DNA of 64,000 nucleotides. Origin: Parvularcula sp. LCG005 (lineage in GTDB: Bacteria > Pseudomonadota > Alphaproteobacteria > Caulobacterales > Parvularculaceae). Shown one piece after another: positions 56,254 to 64,000 of the stretch. The stretch lies in the NCBI RefSeq assembly GCF_032930845.1, contig NZ_CP136758.1, forward strand, positions 1,689,001 through 1,753,000. Direction: 5' to 3'. The stretch's first letter is position 1. Every line of letters begins with the position of its first letter. Made by a program: the position numbers and the translations under genes. The notes below the pieces were generated by a model, which searched no databases, was not told the DNA's origin, and saw only the letters and a list, made by a program, of their open reading frames with translations.

Positions 56254-57471
56254 CTAGCGGTCGATCTCGCCAAACACGATGTCGAGTGTCCCGATAATCG
56301 CCGACACATCAGCCAGCATGTGACCGCGGTTCATCCAGTCCATGGCCTGCAGGTGTGCATAGCCCGGCGCACGGATCTTGCAGCGGTAGGGTTTGTTCGA
56401 GCCGTCGGAAACGAGATAGACGCCGAACTCACCCTTGGGTGCCTCAACCGCCGTATAGACTTCACCGGCCGGGACTTTCGGACCTTCGGTGTACAGCTTG
56501 AAGTGATTGATCAGCGATTCCATCGACCCCTTCATCTCTTCGCGGCGAGGCGGCGAGACTTTGGTGTCCTGGGCCATCACGGGGCCGGGCTCAAGCTTTT
56601 CAATGCACTGCTTCATGATGCTGAGGGACTGCTTCATCTCCTCAACCCGCACGACATAGCGGTCATAGCAGTCGCCATGTTTGCCGATGCAGATGTCGAA
56701 ATCGAGCTCGTCATAGATTTCATAGGGCTGCGATTTCCGCAGGTCCCATTTCACGCCCGAGCCGCGCAGCATGACGCCGGAAAAGCCCCACTCGAATGCC
56801 TCTTCCTCAGTCACCACGCCAATATCGACATTGCGCTGCTTGAAGATCCGGTTGTCGGTGATCAGCGCTTCAATCTCGTCGAGCACTTTGGGGAAATGAT
56901 CGCACCAGACGCGGATGTCGTCGATCAGCGCCTGTGGCAGGTCCTGGTGGACGCCGCCGACACGGAAATACGCCGCGTGCATCCGGCTGCCGGACGCGCG
57001 CTCATAGAACACCATGAGCTTTTCACGCTCTTCAAAGCCCCAGAGCGGCGGGGTCAGCGCGCCAACGTCCATGGCCTGGGTCGTGATGTTGAGAATGTGG
57101 CTGAGAAGCCGACCGATTTCTGAATAGAGGACGCGGATGATGCTCGCCCGGCGTGGCACTTCGATGCCCAGCAGCTTTTCCGCTGCAAGGCAGAACGCAT
57201 GCTCCTGGTTCATCGGGGCTACATAGTCGAGGCGGTCAAAATACGGGATCGCCTGAAGATAGGTCTTGTATTCGATCAGCTTTTCAGTGCCCCGGTGCAG
57301 CAGCCCGATATGCGGATCGACCCGCTCCACCACTTCGCCGTCAAGTTCCAGCACAAGACGCAACACCCCGTGGGCCGCCGGGTGCTGTGGGCCAAAATTG
57401 ATGGTGAACGGCCGGTCGGCCGCCGCATCTGAGGGGCTGTCTTCGACGACGAGGGTACGGGTGTCGGCCAT
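56254..57471 (-). CDS. nuoD: NADH-quinone oxidoreductase subunit D
   Basis: A 405-residue 49-kDa-type subunit of complex I, which lines the quinone cavity. [59 protein letters not shown]-type ending as [18 protein letters not shown] are all as in alphaproteobacteria. It has its own gap of 119 bases upstream, separated from nuoC by three unrelated genes, and no nuoE follows. Confidence 0.96.
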   Translation of the reverse strand: MADTRTLVVEDSPSDAAADRPFTINFGPQHPAAHGVLRLVLELDGEVVERVDPHIGLLHRGTEKLIEYKTYLQAIPYFDRLDYVAPMNQEHAFCLAAEKLLGIEVPRRASIIRVLYSEIGRLLSHILNITTQAMDVGALTPPLWGFEEREKLMVFYERASGSRMHAAYFRVGGVHQDLPQALIDDIRVWCDHFPKVLDEIEALITDNRIFKQRNVDIGVVTEEEAFEWGFSGVMLRGSGVKWDLRKSQPYEIYDELDFDICIGKHGDCYDRYVVRVEEMKQSLSIMKQCIEKLEPGPVMAQDTKVSPPRREEMKGSMESLINHFKLYTEGPKVPAGEVYTAVEAPKGEFGVYLVSDGSNKPYRCKIRAPGYAHLQAMDWMNRGHMLADVSAIIGTLDIVFGEIDR

Positions 57472-57590
57472 GAAAGCTCTTCTCGTTCAGGAGCAGAAAT
57501 ATCTTGGCTAGTGACCCCAAACCGCACCGAAAGGCAAGGGGCTGGCGGTCACTCCGGACAATTTGTCAGGGCATGGCTACCGCCCTGCCG

Positions 57591-58238
57591 CTAATCAGCC
57601 GCAGCCGCCGCCTCGAGTGCGTTGATATCCGCGCCGCGGATGGCACCGACATTCCGGGTGATCTTTGCCGCGCTCCAGTTCCACCACGCGACGTCTTCCA
57701 GCCGCTTGACCATGTCGGACGCAAATCGCGTGCGGATCACCCTGGCTGAATTGCCCACGACGATGCCATAGGCGGGCACATCTTGCGCCACCACCGCATG
57801 GGCGCCGATGATGGCGCCGTTGCCGATGGTGATGCCGGGCATGATGACGGCCCCGCGCCCGATCCAGACATCGTGCCCGACAACGGTGTCGCCGCGTACG
57901 CCGCTCGACCAGTCAGCAGGGTCAAACCCCTCCTCCCAGCCCTGCCCGAACGCCGCAAAAGGAAAGGTCGAGAAGCCGTCCGTCAGGTGATTGGCGCCGT
58001 TCATGATGAACTGGCTCCCCTGCGCCAGCGCGCAGAACCGGCCGATCTTGAGCCGATCGCCGTGAAAATCGAAATGATAGAGGACATTCTTTTCCTCCCA
58101 CCGCTCCGCCCCGGCAGGATCGTCGTAGTAGGTGTAATCGCCCACCTCGATATTGGGCCGGGTGATGACATTCTTCAGGAAGACGGCCTGCGGGAATCCC
58201 CCCATCGGATATAAGGTATCTGGATCAGGGGCTGTCAT
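57591..58238 (-). CDS. CatB-related O-acetyltransferase (xenobiotic acyltransferase)
   Basis: A 215-residue left-handed beta-helix enzyme. [40 protein letters not shown] with the catalytic His, FSTFPF and the hexapeptides [20 protein letters not shown] match the Vat/CatB group that acetylates streptogramins or chloramphenicol. Many chromosomal members have other or unknown substrates, so resistance is not implied. GGGAG lies seven bases before the ATG. It shares a 94-base divergent gap with the cupin gene. Confidence 0.9.
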   Translation of the reverse strand: MTAPDPDTLYPMGGFPQAVFLKNVITRPNIEVGDYTYYDDPAGAERWEEKNVLYHFDFHGDRLKIGRFCALAQGSQFIMNGANHLTDGFSTFPFAAFGQGWEEGFDPADWSSGVRGDTVVGHDVWIGRGAVIMPGITIGNGAIIGAHAVVAQDVPAYGIVVGNSARVIRTRFASDMVKRLEDVAWWNWSAAKITRNVGAIRGADINALEAAAAAD

Positions 58239-58280
58239 GAATTCTCTCCCTTCGCGGACGATTTTTGATGCGCGGGCTAG

Positions 58281-58295
58281 CGTTATCGAATAACG
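58281..58295. promoter_or_regulatory. candidate operator between acetyltransferase and cupin genes
   Basis: CGTTAT-CGA-ATAACG is a perfect 6-3-6 inverted repeat in the middle of the 94-base divergent gap. A dimeric repressor bound here could control both genes. No regulator gene is adjacent. Confidence 0.4.
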
Positions 58296-58332
58296 ATATT
58301 ACATGATAGTCGAACGAACGATGGAGGACAAA

Positions 58333-58812
58333 ATGGGCGTTCTTGTAAAAATTGCTGGCGTTGCGGGCGTGGCACTGATGGCGCAGGGCTGTGTGATCAT
58401 CGCCGATGGTGACGATGTGCAGATGCATCGCGGGTCAAGCTATGATGCGGATGATCCCATGCCGATGGTGATCATCGACGAGCGTGACGTCCAGCGCGAG
58501 GAAGCCCCGCCGCACGGCAAGATCGGGATGAGCACGGCCTACCGGATGTCCGAACTGGCGCCCCGCCGTGAGATGGAATTCACCAAGCGCACATTGCATG
58601 TCGGTGCCGCTGTGGGTCAGCACGTTCTTGACCACGACGAAGTCTATTACGTCCTGTCCGGGACGGGCCGCGTTTTCTCTGATGGTGAGAACGCCATCCT
58701 TCGTCCCGGCATGGCCGCCTACCTTTACGAAGGCGCCGATGTGGGGATTGAACAGACCGGCAGTGAACCACTGACGATCATCATCAGCTATCCATTGGAT
58801 CATCGGCGTTAA
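58333..58812 (+). CDS. cupin-domain lipoprotein
   Basis: A 159-residue protein. The N-terminus is a lipoprotein signal with lipobox MAQGC (Cys about residue 20), then a short acidic linker and a cupin barrel: HVLDHDEVYYVLSGTGRVF holds metal-type His/Glu and LRPGMAAYLYEGADVGIE the second strand pair. A lipid-anchored cupin outside the cytoplasm is uncommon; it may bind a small ligand or metal. ATG at 58333 has GGAGG five bases upstream, which rules against the two earlier ATGs. Confidence 0.85.
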   Translation: MGVLVKIAGVAGVALMAQGCVIIADGDDVQMHRGSSYDADDPMPMVIIDERDVQREEAPPHGKIGMSTAYRMSELAPRREMEFTKRTLHVGAAVGQHVLDHDEVYYVLSGTGRVFSDGENAILRPGMAAYLYEGADVGIEQTGSEPLTIIISYPLDHRR

Positions 58813-58820
58813 GCGGAATT

Positions 58821-58850
58821 TGTCGGGTTCGCGAGCATGCGTACCCGACA
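58821..58850. terminator. possible bidirectional hairpin between convergent cupin and HEAT genes
   Basis: TGTCGGGT and ACCCGACA pair over 8 bp around a 14-base loop in the 44-base convergent gap. No good T run follows on either strand, so termination is uncertain. Confidence 0.35.
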
Positions 58851-58856
58851 TCTGTG

Positions 58857-60632
58857 TCAGAAAGACAACTCACTGCCTTCTTCTGCACAGGGATAGACGT
58901 CAACAATTAGAGCGTTCTCGTCGACAATCTGTAGCATTCCTGCCCCCTCAATGCCGATCCTGTTTTCCGACAAGCGGAGGACCGCACCGGGGTTAGCAAG
59001 TAGACTGATGTGGCGTTCGACCTGCCAAGCTCCATCACTATTGCGAGCTAGCAAAGAAATGGAACCATCATGGTACCCCAAGTGTGCGATCCCGTGGATG
59101 CCAAGCACTCGATCGCCAATAGCTACCAGCCGCTTTGTCTGCTCGCGTACAAGTATTGTGCTTTCCGAGCCATCCGCCGGTTCAAACCGTAATTCGCCAC
59201 CAAATTCTCCATCGTCGGTGCCGACGATTGTACCGTCCGCATATTCTAGCCGATCAAGCCCTACCCTGGAAAAATTCTCTGTATTCAAAATATCCCAATT
59301 GGCGGCGCGATACTTATGAGTTTGACACTGTTCATATTGATCAAGGAGGCTCGTGTGGTTAACAAAAAGCATTGTATAAATATAGGGAAATCGCCCTCCC
59401 GTTTTGTCCGTTAACGGATGACCATACAGAATGGCGTCTTGTGAATATGATGCTATCAATCGCACTGGCCATGCCCAATGTTCATCTTGCAGCTTGTCAA
59501 TCGACTTCAATGCGGGTCGATAATTGAGCTGTGCAAGGCTCATGACGGCAAAATAAACTTCCCGCCAATCATCACTCTGCAGAAATGGCAAAATATCGGG
59601 CGCAACACTTTCATCCTGGAGTTTGCCCAAAAGGTCGATAATCGTTGCTCGTGTTTCGCGGTCACCGCTTTTCATCAAGGGCACAAGTTCGCGCGCAGCC
59701 TCTCTGCCTGCGCCGCCGAATTTGAGCAAATTCCTCCAGCACTGATGAACGTAGAAATAGTCCGTGTCAGCATTCTGATTTGAATAGAGTTGCACACATG
59801 ACCGTGCGTAATCAGCAGCAATCACCGGATCCCGCATTGCAACCCGAGTTTGAAGCATTTGATTACGCAGATCATCAGCTCTTAAATCGCGACTGAAGCG
59901 CCTCAACTGAGGCAAAGAAGTATCCGCATACGCCCCGATAGCTTGTAGGGAAGCAAGAGCAGCCATGCGTTCGTTATCTGATGTGGCTGGATCAATAGCA
60001 ATTTCCGTGATCGCCTCTACCCAGAGTGTGCTGCGATATCGGAGAGTGAGGCGGACAAGTTCGTGCAAGCGGCCGTGCAGAACGCCTACTCGCGCTTCAT
60101 CGGGGTATTTCAATGGATCTGCAAAAAGAAGCGGAACCTGTGACGCTAAGCTAGCAAAAACGTCGGGAGACAGCTCCACGAGTGCCTCTTCAGCTCCCAA
60201 CTGACCTCGCGCAGCTTCCACGAGGAGAAAGAGGCCTGCATCGTAACTTCCTGTCGCGGCAATCGCCGAGACGATATTCGAACCTTCCCCCCCCACCTCA
60301 TAGACCAATCGCAACGCAGGGAAGTGCTCCTGACGCCAGTCGCCCCAGAAACCGATAATCGTGTAGGCAATTTCTCTATCATGAGACGTTGTGTCTTCGT
60401 CTGCCGCAAGGCTGAGCACAACACGACGACCGTCCTCGCCGAAGCGACGCTTTAATTGCGCTGCCACCGCTTCGCCGTTGAGCGAAAGCCAATCGACGCG
60501 TCCTTTTAGAGGCTGGTTTTGTTCTGAGAGTAAATCGACGCACGCCTCTATTGGCGTACAATCGGACAGGAAGCTAACGTCAGGCGCAGGCTCTGCAGTT
60601 AATGCCACCGATGCCAAGATAGATAACAGCAT
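58857..60632 (-). CDS. exported HEAT-repeat-like protein of unknown function
   Basis: A 591-residue protein with a short signal peptide (LASVALTAEPA), a long helical middle (about 120-400) with HEAT-like repeats (RATIIDLLGKLQDESVAPDIL; REVYFAVMSLAQLNYRPAL) and a beta-rich C-terminal part (about 440-590). HEAT proteins are scaffolds; no function can be given. The gene looks richer in A+T than its neighbours and sits between nuoC and nuoD, which points to insertion by transfer. GAGGGG precedes the ATG. Confidence 0.75.
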   Translation of the reverse strand: MLLSILASVALTAEPAPDVSFLSDCTPIEACVDLLSEQNQPLKGRVDWLSLNGEAVAAQLKRRFGEDGRRVVLSLAADEDTTSHDREIAYTIIGFWGDWRQEHFPALRLVYEVGGEGSNIVSAIAATGSYDAGLFLLVEAARGQLGAEEALVELSPDVFASLASQVPLLFADPLKYPDEARVGVLHGRLHELVRLTLRYRSTLWVEAITEIAIDPATSDNERMAALASLQAIGAYADTSLPQLRRFSRDLRADDLRNQMLQTRVAMRDPVIAADYARSCVQLYSNQNADTDYFYVHQCWRNLLKFGGAGREAARELVPLMKSGDRETRATIIDLLGKLQDESVAPDILPFLQSDDWREVYFAVMSLAQLNYRPALKSIDKLQDEHWAWPVRLIASYSQDAILYGHPLTDKTGGRFPYIYTMLFVNHTSLLDQYEQCQTHKYRAANWDILNTENFSRVGLDRLEYADGTIVGTDDGEFGGELRFEPADGSESTILVREQTKRLVAIGDRVLGIHGIAHLGYHDGSISLLARNSDGAWQVERHISLLANPGAVLRLSENRIGIEGAGMLQIVDENALIVDVYPCAEEGSELSF

Positions 60633-60736
60633 AAAGCCCCTCGAACCATTGACGAGAGGCTATGCCAAATTTGTAATAGCGCCAACCGGCCATTAAGCGC
60701 GTAGCATTTAATGGACACCACGAAATCAGATGGCCC

Positions 60737-61333
60737 TCAAGCCTTCTCGTCACCCGGCAGGACATATTCCGCGCCCTTCCATGGGGAGAGGTAATCGAAA
60801 TTGCGGTAATCCTGGGTCAGGTTCACAGGCTCATAGACCACGCGCGACTGCTCATCATCCCAGCGCACTTCGGTGAAACCCGTCAGTGGGAAGTCCTTGC
60901 GAAGAGGATGGCCCTCAAACCCGTAATCCGTCAGAATACGGCGCAGGTCCGGGTGGCCTTCAAACACAATGCCGTACATGTCAAATGCCTCGCGCTCGAA
61001 CCAGTCGGCGCAAGGGTAGACATCGATCACCGTCGGGCATGTATCGCCATCGGCAACGCCGCATTTCACGCGGACGCGAATGTTATTGTGCAGGCTGAGC
61101 AGGTGATAGACGACTTCAAACCGCTTGCGGCGCTCTGGATAGTCGACACCGCAGAGATCAATTAGCTGAATGAACCGGCACAACGGATCGTCCCGCAGGA
61201 ACCGGAGCGTCTCAACAATCTTGGTCGCCGGAACGGTGATGTTCAGCTCCCGATAGGCGATGGCCGAGGACACGAGCGTATCGCCCAGCACGCTGTCGAT
61301 ATGGTCTTTGAGTTCAAGAAGTTCGTCGGTCAT
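60737..61333 (-). CDS. nuoC: NADH-quinone oxidoreductase subunit C
   Basis: A 198-residue 30-kDa-type subunit of complex I. The signature [20 protein letters not shown] and [17 protein letters not shown] are intact, and the tail [12 protein letters not shown] is usual for alphaproteobacteria. It forms part of the peripheral arm with NuoB and NuoD. Upstream it is separated from nuoB by two TonB-domain genes; downstream by a HEAT-protein gene. Confidence 0.96.
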   Translation of the reverse strand: MTDELLELKDHIDSVLGDTLVSSAIAYRELNITVPATKIVETLRFLRDDPLCRFIQLIDLCGVDYPERRKRFEVVYHLLSLHNNIRVRVKCGVADGDTCPTVIDVYPCADWFEREAFDMYGIVFEGHPDLRRILTDYGFEGHPLRKDFPLTGFTEVRWDDEQSRVVYEPVNLTQDYRNFDYLSPWKGAEYVLPGDEKA

Positions 61334-61380
61334 CGAAACCCGCCTTGGCTGTACGCCGCTCTATCGCTTTAGCGGGCGCC

Positions 61381-61893
61381 TTAGCGCCCGTCGCCGTCAG
61401 TCTCAATACGCCGATACGCGCAATTTTCGTCGCCTGCCAACGGCTTGCCTGTCGCGTCGAGGCACGTTCCCCTCCCTGCCAGGGCCGAGGGCTCGTCTGT
61501 GGTTCGAAAGTTGAGCCGAATGGCAAACTCGGTCGGGGTCCCTGAAGGCCACTCCTCAAGTGGCGGAAATTGCCACTGCTCAATGGCTTTCACAGCGGCA
61601 CGATTGAAGCAGTCATCAGAGGTTTCGAGCACTGTTGCCCCTCCGACCCTACCGCTCTTGAGCACCCGGAAGCCAACCACGACGACCTTCTCGGCGCGCT
61701 CATCGACGTCATCCCAGCAGGCTGCAGGATAGGCCGGGGCCACCCGGCGCAAGGGGAGCGGTACAGCCTCATAAGGATAGGGGTAGACGCCCCCGGCACC
61801 CGTACTTGAAAACGCGGCGCTGCTGATGGACGGCGTGGAGCACGCCATCAGCACTGAGCCCGCGGCGACAACCAACCCAACAGCTCTGATCAA
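61381..61893 (-). CDS. lipoprotein with TonB C-terminal-like domain
   Basis: About 170 residues. A lipoprotein signal ends at VLMAC, then APAYPAACWDDVDERAEKVVV and VLETSDDCFNRAAVKAIEQW make a TonB C-terminal-type domain. The two Cys around this domain may form a disulfide. Lacking a TonB membrane anchor and Pro-rich rod, it is unlikely to be a normal energy transducer. It is paralogous to the next gene upstream. The start is TTG at 61893 or one soon after. Confidence 0.75.
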   Translation of the reverse strand: MIRAVGLVVAAGSVLMACSTPSISSAAFSSTGAGGVYPYPYEAVPLPLRRVAPAYPAACWDDVDERAEKVVVVGFRVLKSGRVGGATVLETSDDCFNRAAVKAIEQWQFPPLEEWPSGTPTEFAIRLNFRTTDEPSALAGRGTCLDATGKPLAGDENCAYRRIETDGDGR

Positions 61894-62035
61894 ATTGAAG
61901 ATGTCCCGACGAAGATCGGCCTCGAACGGCCAATGCTCAATTTACGACATCCACCCGTTTTTCGTCAATCGACCTTGGTGTTGCCGACGGATCGGCCCCG
62001 CGCGAACGCATCGATATCAGCTTGTCGTAAGATGC

Positions 62036-62464
62036 CTACTGTCGACGATATTCACTCCGACTGAAGTTGTAGTTCATCGTGCTTTTTCGGCCGGTCTCGA
62101 TCACGGCCATGCCGTTTTCAGTCTTCGGCGCATAGCGCCAAGATAAAATGGCAGCAACAGCGGAGGCATTGAAACAGACGTCTGAGGTCTCGATCACGAT
62201 TACGTTGTCTGTCGTCCCATCCGCTAAAATATCGTAAGTCATTGTCACCGACGCCTGCCCCTTTTTGCATGTTTGGGTGCCGCTGGGGCCACGCTCTGGC
62301 GGCGCGCACATTAAGACGGGAATGGCGTCATGGTCGCCTTCAGGCAAAGGCTCGGAATTGATTATCGGTGGCGCACTTGAGTATGCACAACGTGGCGCTT
62401 TCTCGGTTACTCCAATACCCGCCACAACGAGTATTGAAGCAAATAGCCACGTCGTTGCAATCAC
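62036..62464 (-). CDS. exported protein with TonB C-terminal-like domain, coupled to nuoB
   Basis: A 142-residue protein with an N-terminal signal or anchor ([13 protein letters not shown]) and a TonB-C-type domain ([29 protein letters not shown]). It shares the ETSDxCFNxxAVxAI core with the neighbouring lipoprotein, so the pair arose by duplication. Its GTG start overlaps the nuoB stop by four bases (GTGA), meaning it is translated from the nuo transcript. Confidence 0.75.
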   Translation of the reverse strand: MIATTWLFASILVVAGIGVTEKAPRCAYSSAPPIINSEPLPEGDHDAIPVLMCAPPERGPSGTQTCKKGQASVTMTYDILADGTTDNVIVIETSDVCFNASAVAAILSWRYAPKTENGMAVIETGRKSTMNYNFSRSEYRRQ

Positions 62465-63111
62465 CGACGGATCGTCCCCTCGCGGCGGATCTTCTTCTGC
62501 AGCTGCAGAAGACCATAGACCAACGCTTCGGCCGTTGGCGGGCAGCCTGGGACATAGACGTCCACAGGTACGATCCGGTCACAGCCGCGCACCACAGAAT
62601 AGCTGTAGTGATAGTAGCCACCGCCATTGGCGCAGGAGCCCATGGAGACCACATAGCGCGGCTCTGGCATCTGGTCGTAAACCTTGCGGAGGGCTGGGGC
62701 CATCTTGTTGGTCAACGTACCGGCGACGATCATCAGGTCGGACTGGCGCGGGGACGCCCGCGGCGCCATCCCAAACCGCTCCATGTCATAGCGCGGCATG
62801 GACGCCTGCATCATCTCAACGGCGCAACAGGCCAGACCGAACGTCATCCACATGAGCGAGCCGGTGCGCGCCCAGTTGATCACTGCATCGGCGGGTGCGG
62901 TCATGAAACCGCGGTCAGCCAGCTGGTCATTGAGGCCTTTGAAGAAAGGGTCTTCGTCCGTTGGATTGTATCCGGGCACATATGAGCGCGCGGCCGTACC
63001 GTAAGGCAGATCCGATGGTTTGATAATCGTCGGTGCCTGACCAGGTTTGGCGGTCTGTGGCATGTCCAGGCCGGTGACCGGCTTGGTTGTGGGTTTGTCT
63101 TTTAGCGCCAT
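62461..63111 (-). CDS. nuoB: NADH-quinone oxidoreductase subunit B
   Basis: A 216-residue subunit holding iron-sulfur cluster N2: [28 protein letters not shown] and [11 protein letters not shown] carry the cysteines. The N-terminal extension (about 55 residues) is rather long. AGGAG lies seven bases before ATG 63111, inside the end of nuoA. Confidence 0.96.
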   Translation of the reverse strand: MALKDKPTTKPVTGLDMPQTAKPGQAPTIIKPSDLPYGTAARSYVPGYNPTDEDPFFKGLNDQLADRGFMTAPADAVINWARTGSLMWMTFGLACCAVEMMQASMPRYDMERFGMAPRASPRQSDLMIVAGTLTNKMAPALRKVYDQMPEPRYVVSMGSCANGGGYYHYSYSVVRGCDRIVPVDVYVPGCPPTAEALVYGLLQLQKKIRREGTIRR

Positions 63112-63497
63112 TCGAGCGCTCCTTTCTTCCACTCATAGAGGAAGCCGATAAAGAACACTGCAATGAACACGAACATCGACCAGAAACTGAAAATCTGGAA
63201 ACTGCGATCCAGCCCAAGCTCCGGGTTGAACAGCGTCACGGCCCACGGAAACAGGAAGGCCACGTCGAGGTCGACGATGATGAACAGGATGGCGACGATG
63301 TAGAACTGCACGTCAAACTTCATCCGGGAATCTTCGAACGCTTCGAACCCGCATTCATAGGTCGATACTTTTTCAGGATCGGGGTTCGATGGCGCCAGGA
63401 CCATGGGCAGCACCATCAATAGGATGGTGATGACGGACGCCAGTCCGATGAAAATAAGGATCGGCAGATAATTCTGCAGAAATACGGGATCAGCCAT
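63102..63497 (-). CDS. nuoA: NADH-quinone oxidoreductase subunit A
   Basis: A 131-residue membrane subunit with three helices. [19 protein letters not shown] and [18 protein letters not shown] are the family signatures. ATG at 63497 gives the normal length; longer frames upstream are not supported. It leads the nuoAB part of the operon; the 223-base gap to the divergent glucosidase gene must hold its promoter, though no hexamers stand out. Confidence 0.96.
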   Translation of the reverse strand: MADPVFLQNYLPILIFIGLASVITILLMVLPMVLAPSNPDPEKVSTYECGFEAFEDSRMKFDVQFYIVAILFIIVDLDVAFLFPWAVTLFNPELGLDRSFQIFSFWSMFVFIAVFFIGFLYEWKKGALEWR

Positions 63498-63720
63498 GGG
63501 GCAGCAGCTCCGGTCATCGCGAGGGCCCGCCGGAATCGGCAGGCAGAATTGCTCCGCGCTATAGGCGCTTTTCGTCCCGTTTGGAAAGGCATAGGGCGCG
63601 GTAAAAAGGCGCGCTTTTCCATCCTTCTGCCTCAACATCGGCGAAAAATCGGCAAATCACGCTAATTGAGCAGTAACACCGGCGGGCTCAGAGTCAGCCA
63701 AAAGAGACGGAGGACAAGTT

Positions 63721-64000
63721 ATGACCGACCCCACCGCCGAGATCCTGCTGGGTCTGACAGAGGATTGGTGGCGCGGCGCCGTCATTTATCAGATTTACCC
63801 GCGCAGCTATCAGGACAGCGATGGCGACGGCATTGGTGACCTGCCCGGTATCATCGACCGGCTGGATCACGTGGCGAGCCTCGGGGTCGACGGGATCTGG
63901 CTGTCGCCCTTCTTCCCCTCGCCCATGGACGACTTTGGCTACGACATCTCTGACTATTGCGGCGTTGATCCCATGTTCGGGACCCTGGCGGATTTTGACC
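63721..64000 (+). CDS. GH13 alpha-glucosidase, 3' end outside the window
   Basis: The first 93 residues of a GH13 enzyme: WWRGAVIYQIYPRSYQDSD, GDGIGDLPGIIDRLDHVASL and GVDGIWLSPFFPSPMDDFGY match alpha-glucosidases of subfamily 23 in alphaproteobacteria. It would hydrolyse alpha-1,4-linked or sucrose-type glucosides. GGAGG lies seven bases before the ATG. No signal peptide, so it is probably cytoplasmic. The gene runs off the window. Confidence 0.92.
   Translation, partial: MTDPTAEILLGLTEDWWRGAVIYQIYPRSYQDSDGDGIGDLPGIIDRLDHVASLGVDGIWLSPFFPSPMDDFGYDISDYCGVDPMFGTLADFD

Noticed and set aside
57591-58238. Calling the acetyltransferase an antibiotic-resistance gene
   Set aside because: Vat/CatB-like folds are widespread with unknown substrates; nothing here shows drug acetylation.

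Overview
The window is GC-rich bacterial chromosome with densely packed genes, many overlapping by 1-14 bases and several starting with GTG or TTG. Gene families point to an alphaproteobacterium of the Caulobacter/Hyphomonas/Maricaulis/Parvularcula kind: RNase E with a huge acidic insertion, the HIG1-PduO-etfBA order, SapC, a signal-bearing TonB receptor next to an S9 peptidase, and a dcw cluster running mraZ to ftsA. No species can be named from the sequence alone. No tRNA, insertion sequence, prophage or CRISPR array was seen.

Layout: 1-4.3 kb, an unknown protein cut by the window edge, a HIG1 membrane protein, a cobalamin adenosyltransferase and etfBA. 4.3-7.8 kb, minus-strand accessory and housekeeping genes (DUF4760-like, SapC, DEDDh exonuclease, S49 peptidase). 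8-14.3 kb, a polyprenyl diphosphate synthase facing an envelope operon (TPR lipoprotein, ispE, WecA/MraY-like transferase) and an AmiC-type amidase. 14.3-26 kb, rne with a long leader, an M48 protease, a DsbA-like protein, a TonB-dependent receptor and an S9 peptidase. 26-29.6 kb, thiSG, accBC and pgsA. 29.6-46.8 kb, the dcw cluster on the minus strand. 47-47.4 kb, RNase P RNA. 47.5-56.1 kb, an Mpl-like ligase, YbjN, ilvE, mazG, an outer-membrane protein, a VPLPA-CTERM protein, a small metallopeptidase, an IMPase, a GFA protein and a nucleoside transporter. 56.2-63.5 kb, nuoABCD split apart by unrelated genes. The window ends inside a GH13 glucosidase.

The most unusual part is the dcw cluster. 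Its order and tight overlaps are normal (mraZ-rsmH-ftsL-ftsI-murE-murF-mraY-murD-ftsW-murG-murC-murB-ddl-ftsQ-ftsA), but the murD product has lost nearly every Mur-ligase catalytic motif and the ftsA product has lost its ATP-phosphate-binding aspartates while keeping the C-terminal membrane helix. ftsZ does not follow; a nitroreductase does. FtsI has KTS in place of KTG, and an Mpl-like ligase beyond rnpB has also lost the DDFAHHP-type motif. murE, murF, murC, mraY, murG, murB and ddl look intact. Full-length frames kept open in an overlapping operon suggest retained pseudoenzymes rather than decaying genes, so D-glutamate addition and FtsZ anchoring are probably done by genes elsewhere.

The nuo region is the second oddity. 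nuoA-nuoB is followed by two tandem TonB-C-terminal-domain proteins, then nuoC, a HEAT-repeat protein that looks richer in A+T, a cupin lipoprotein on the opposite strand, an acetyltransferase, and only then nuoD, with no nuoE after it.
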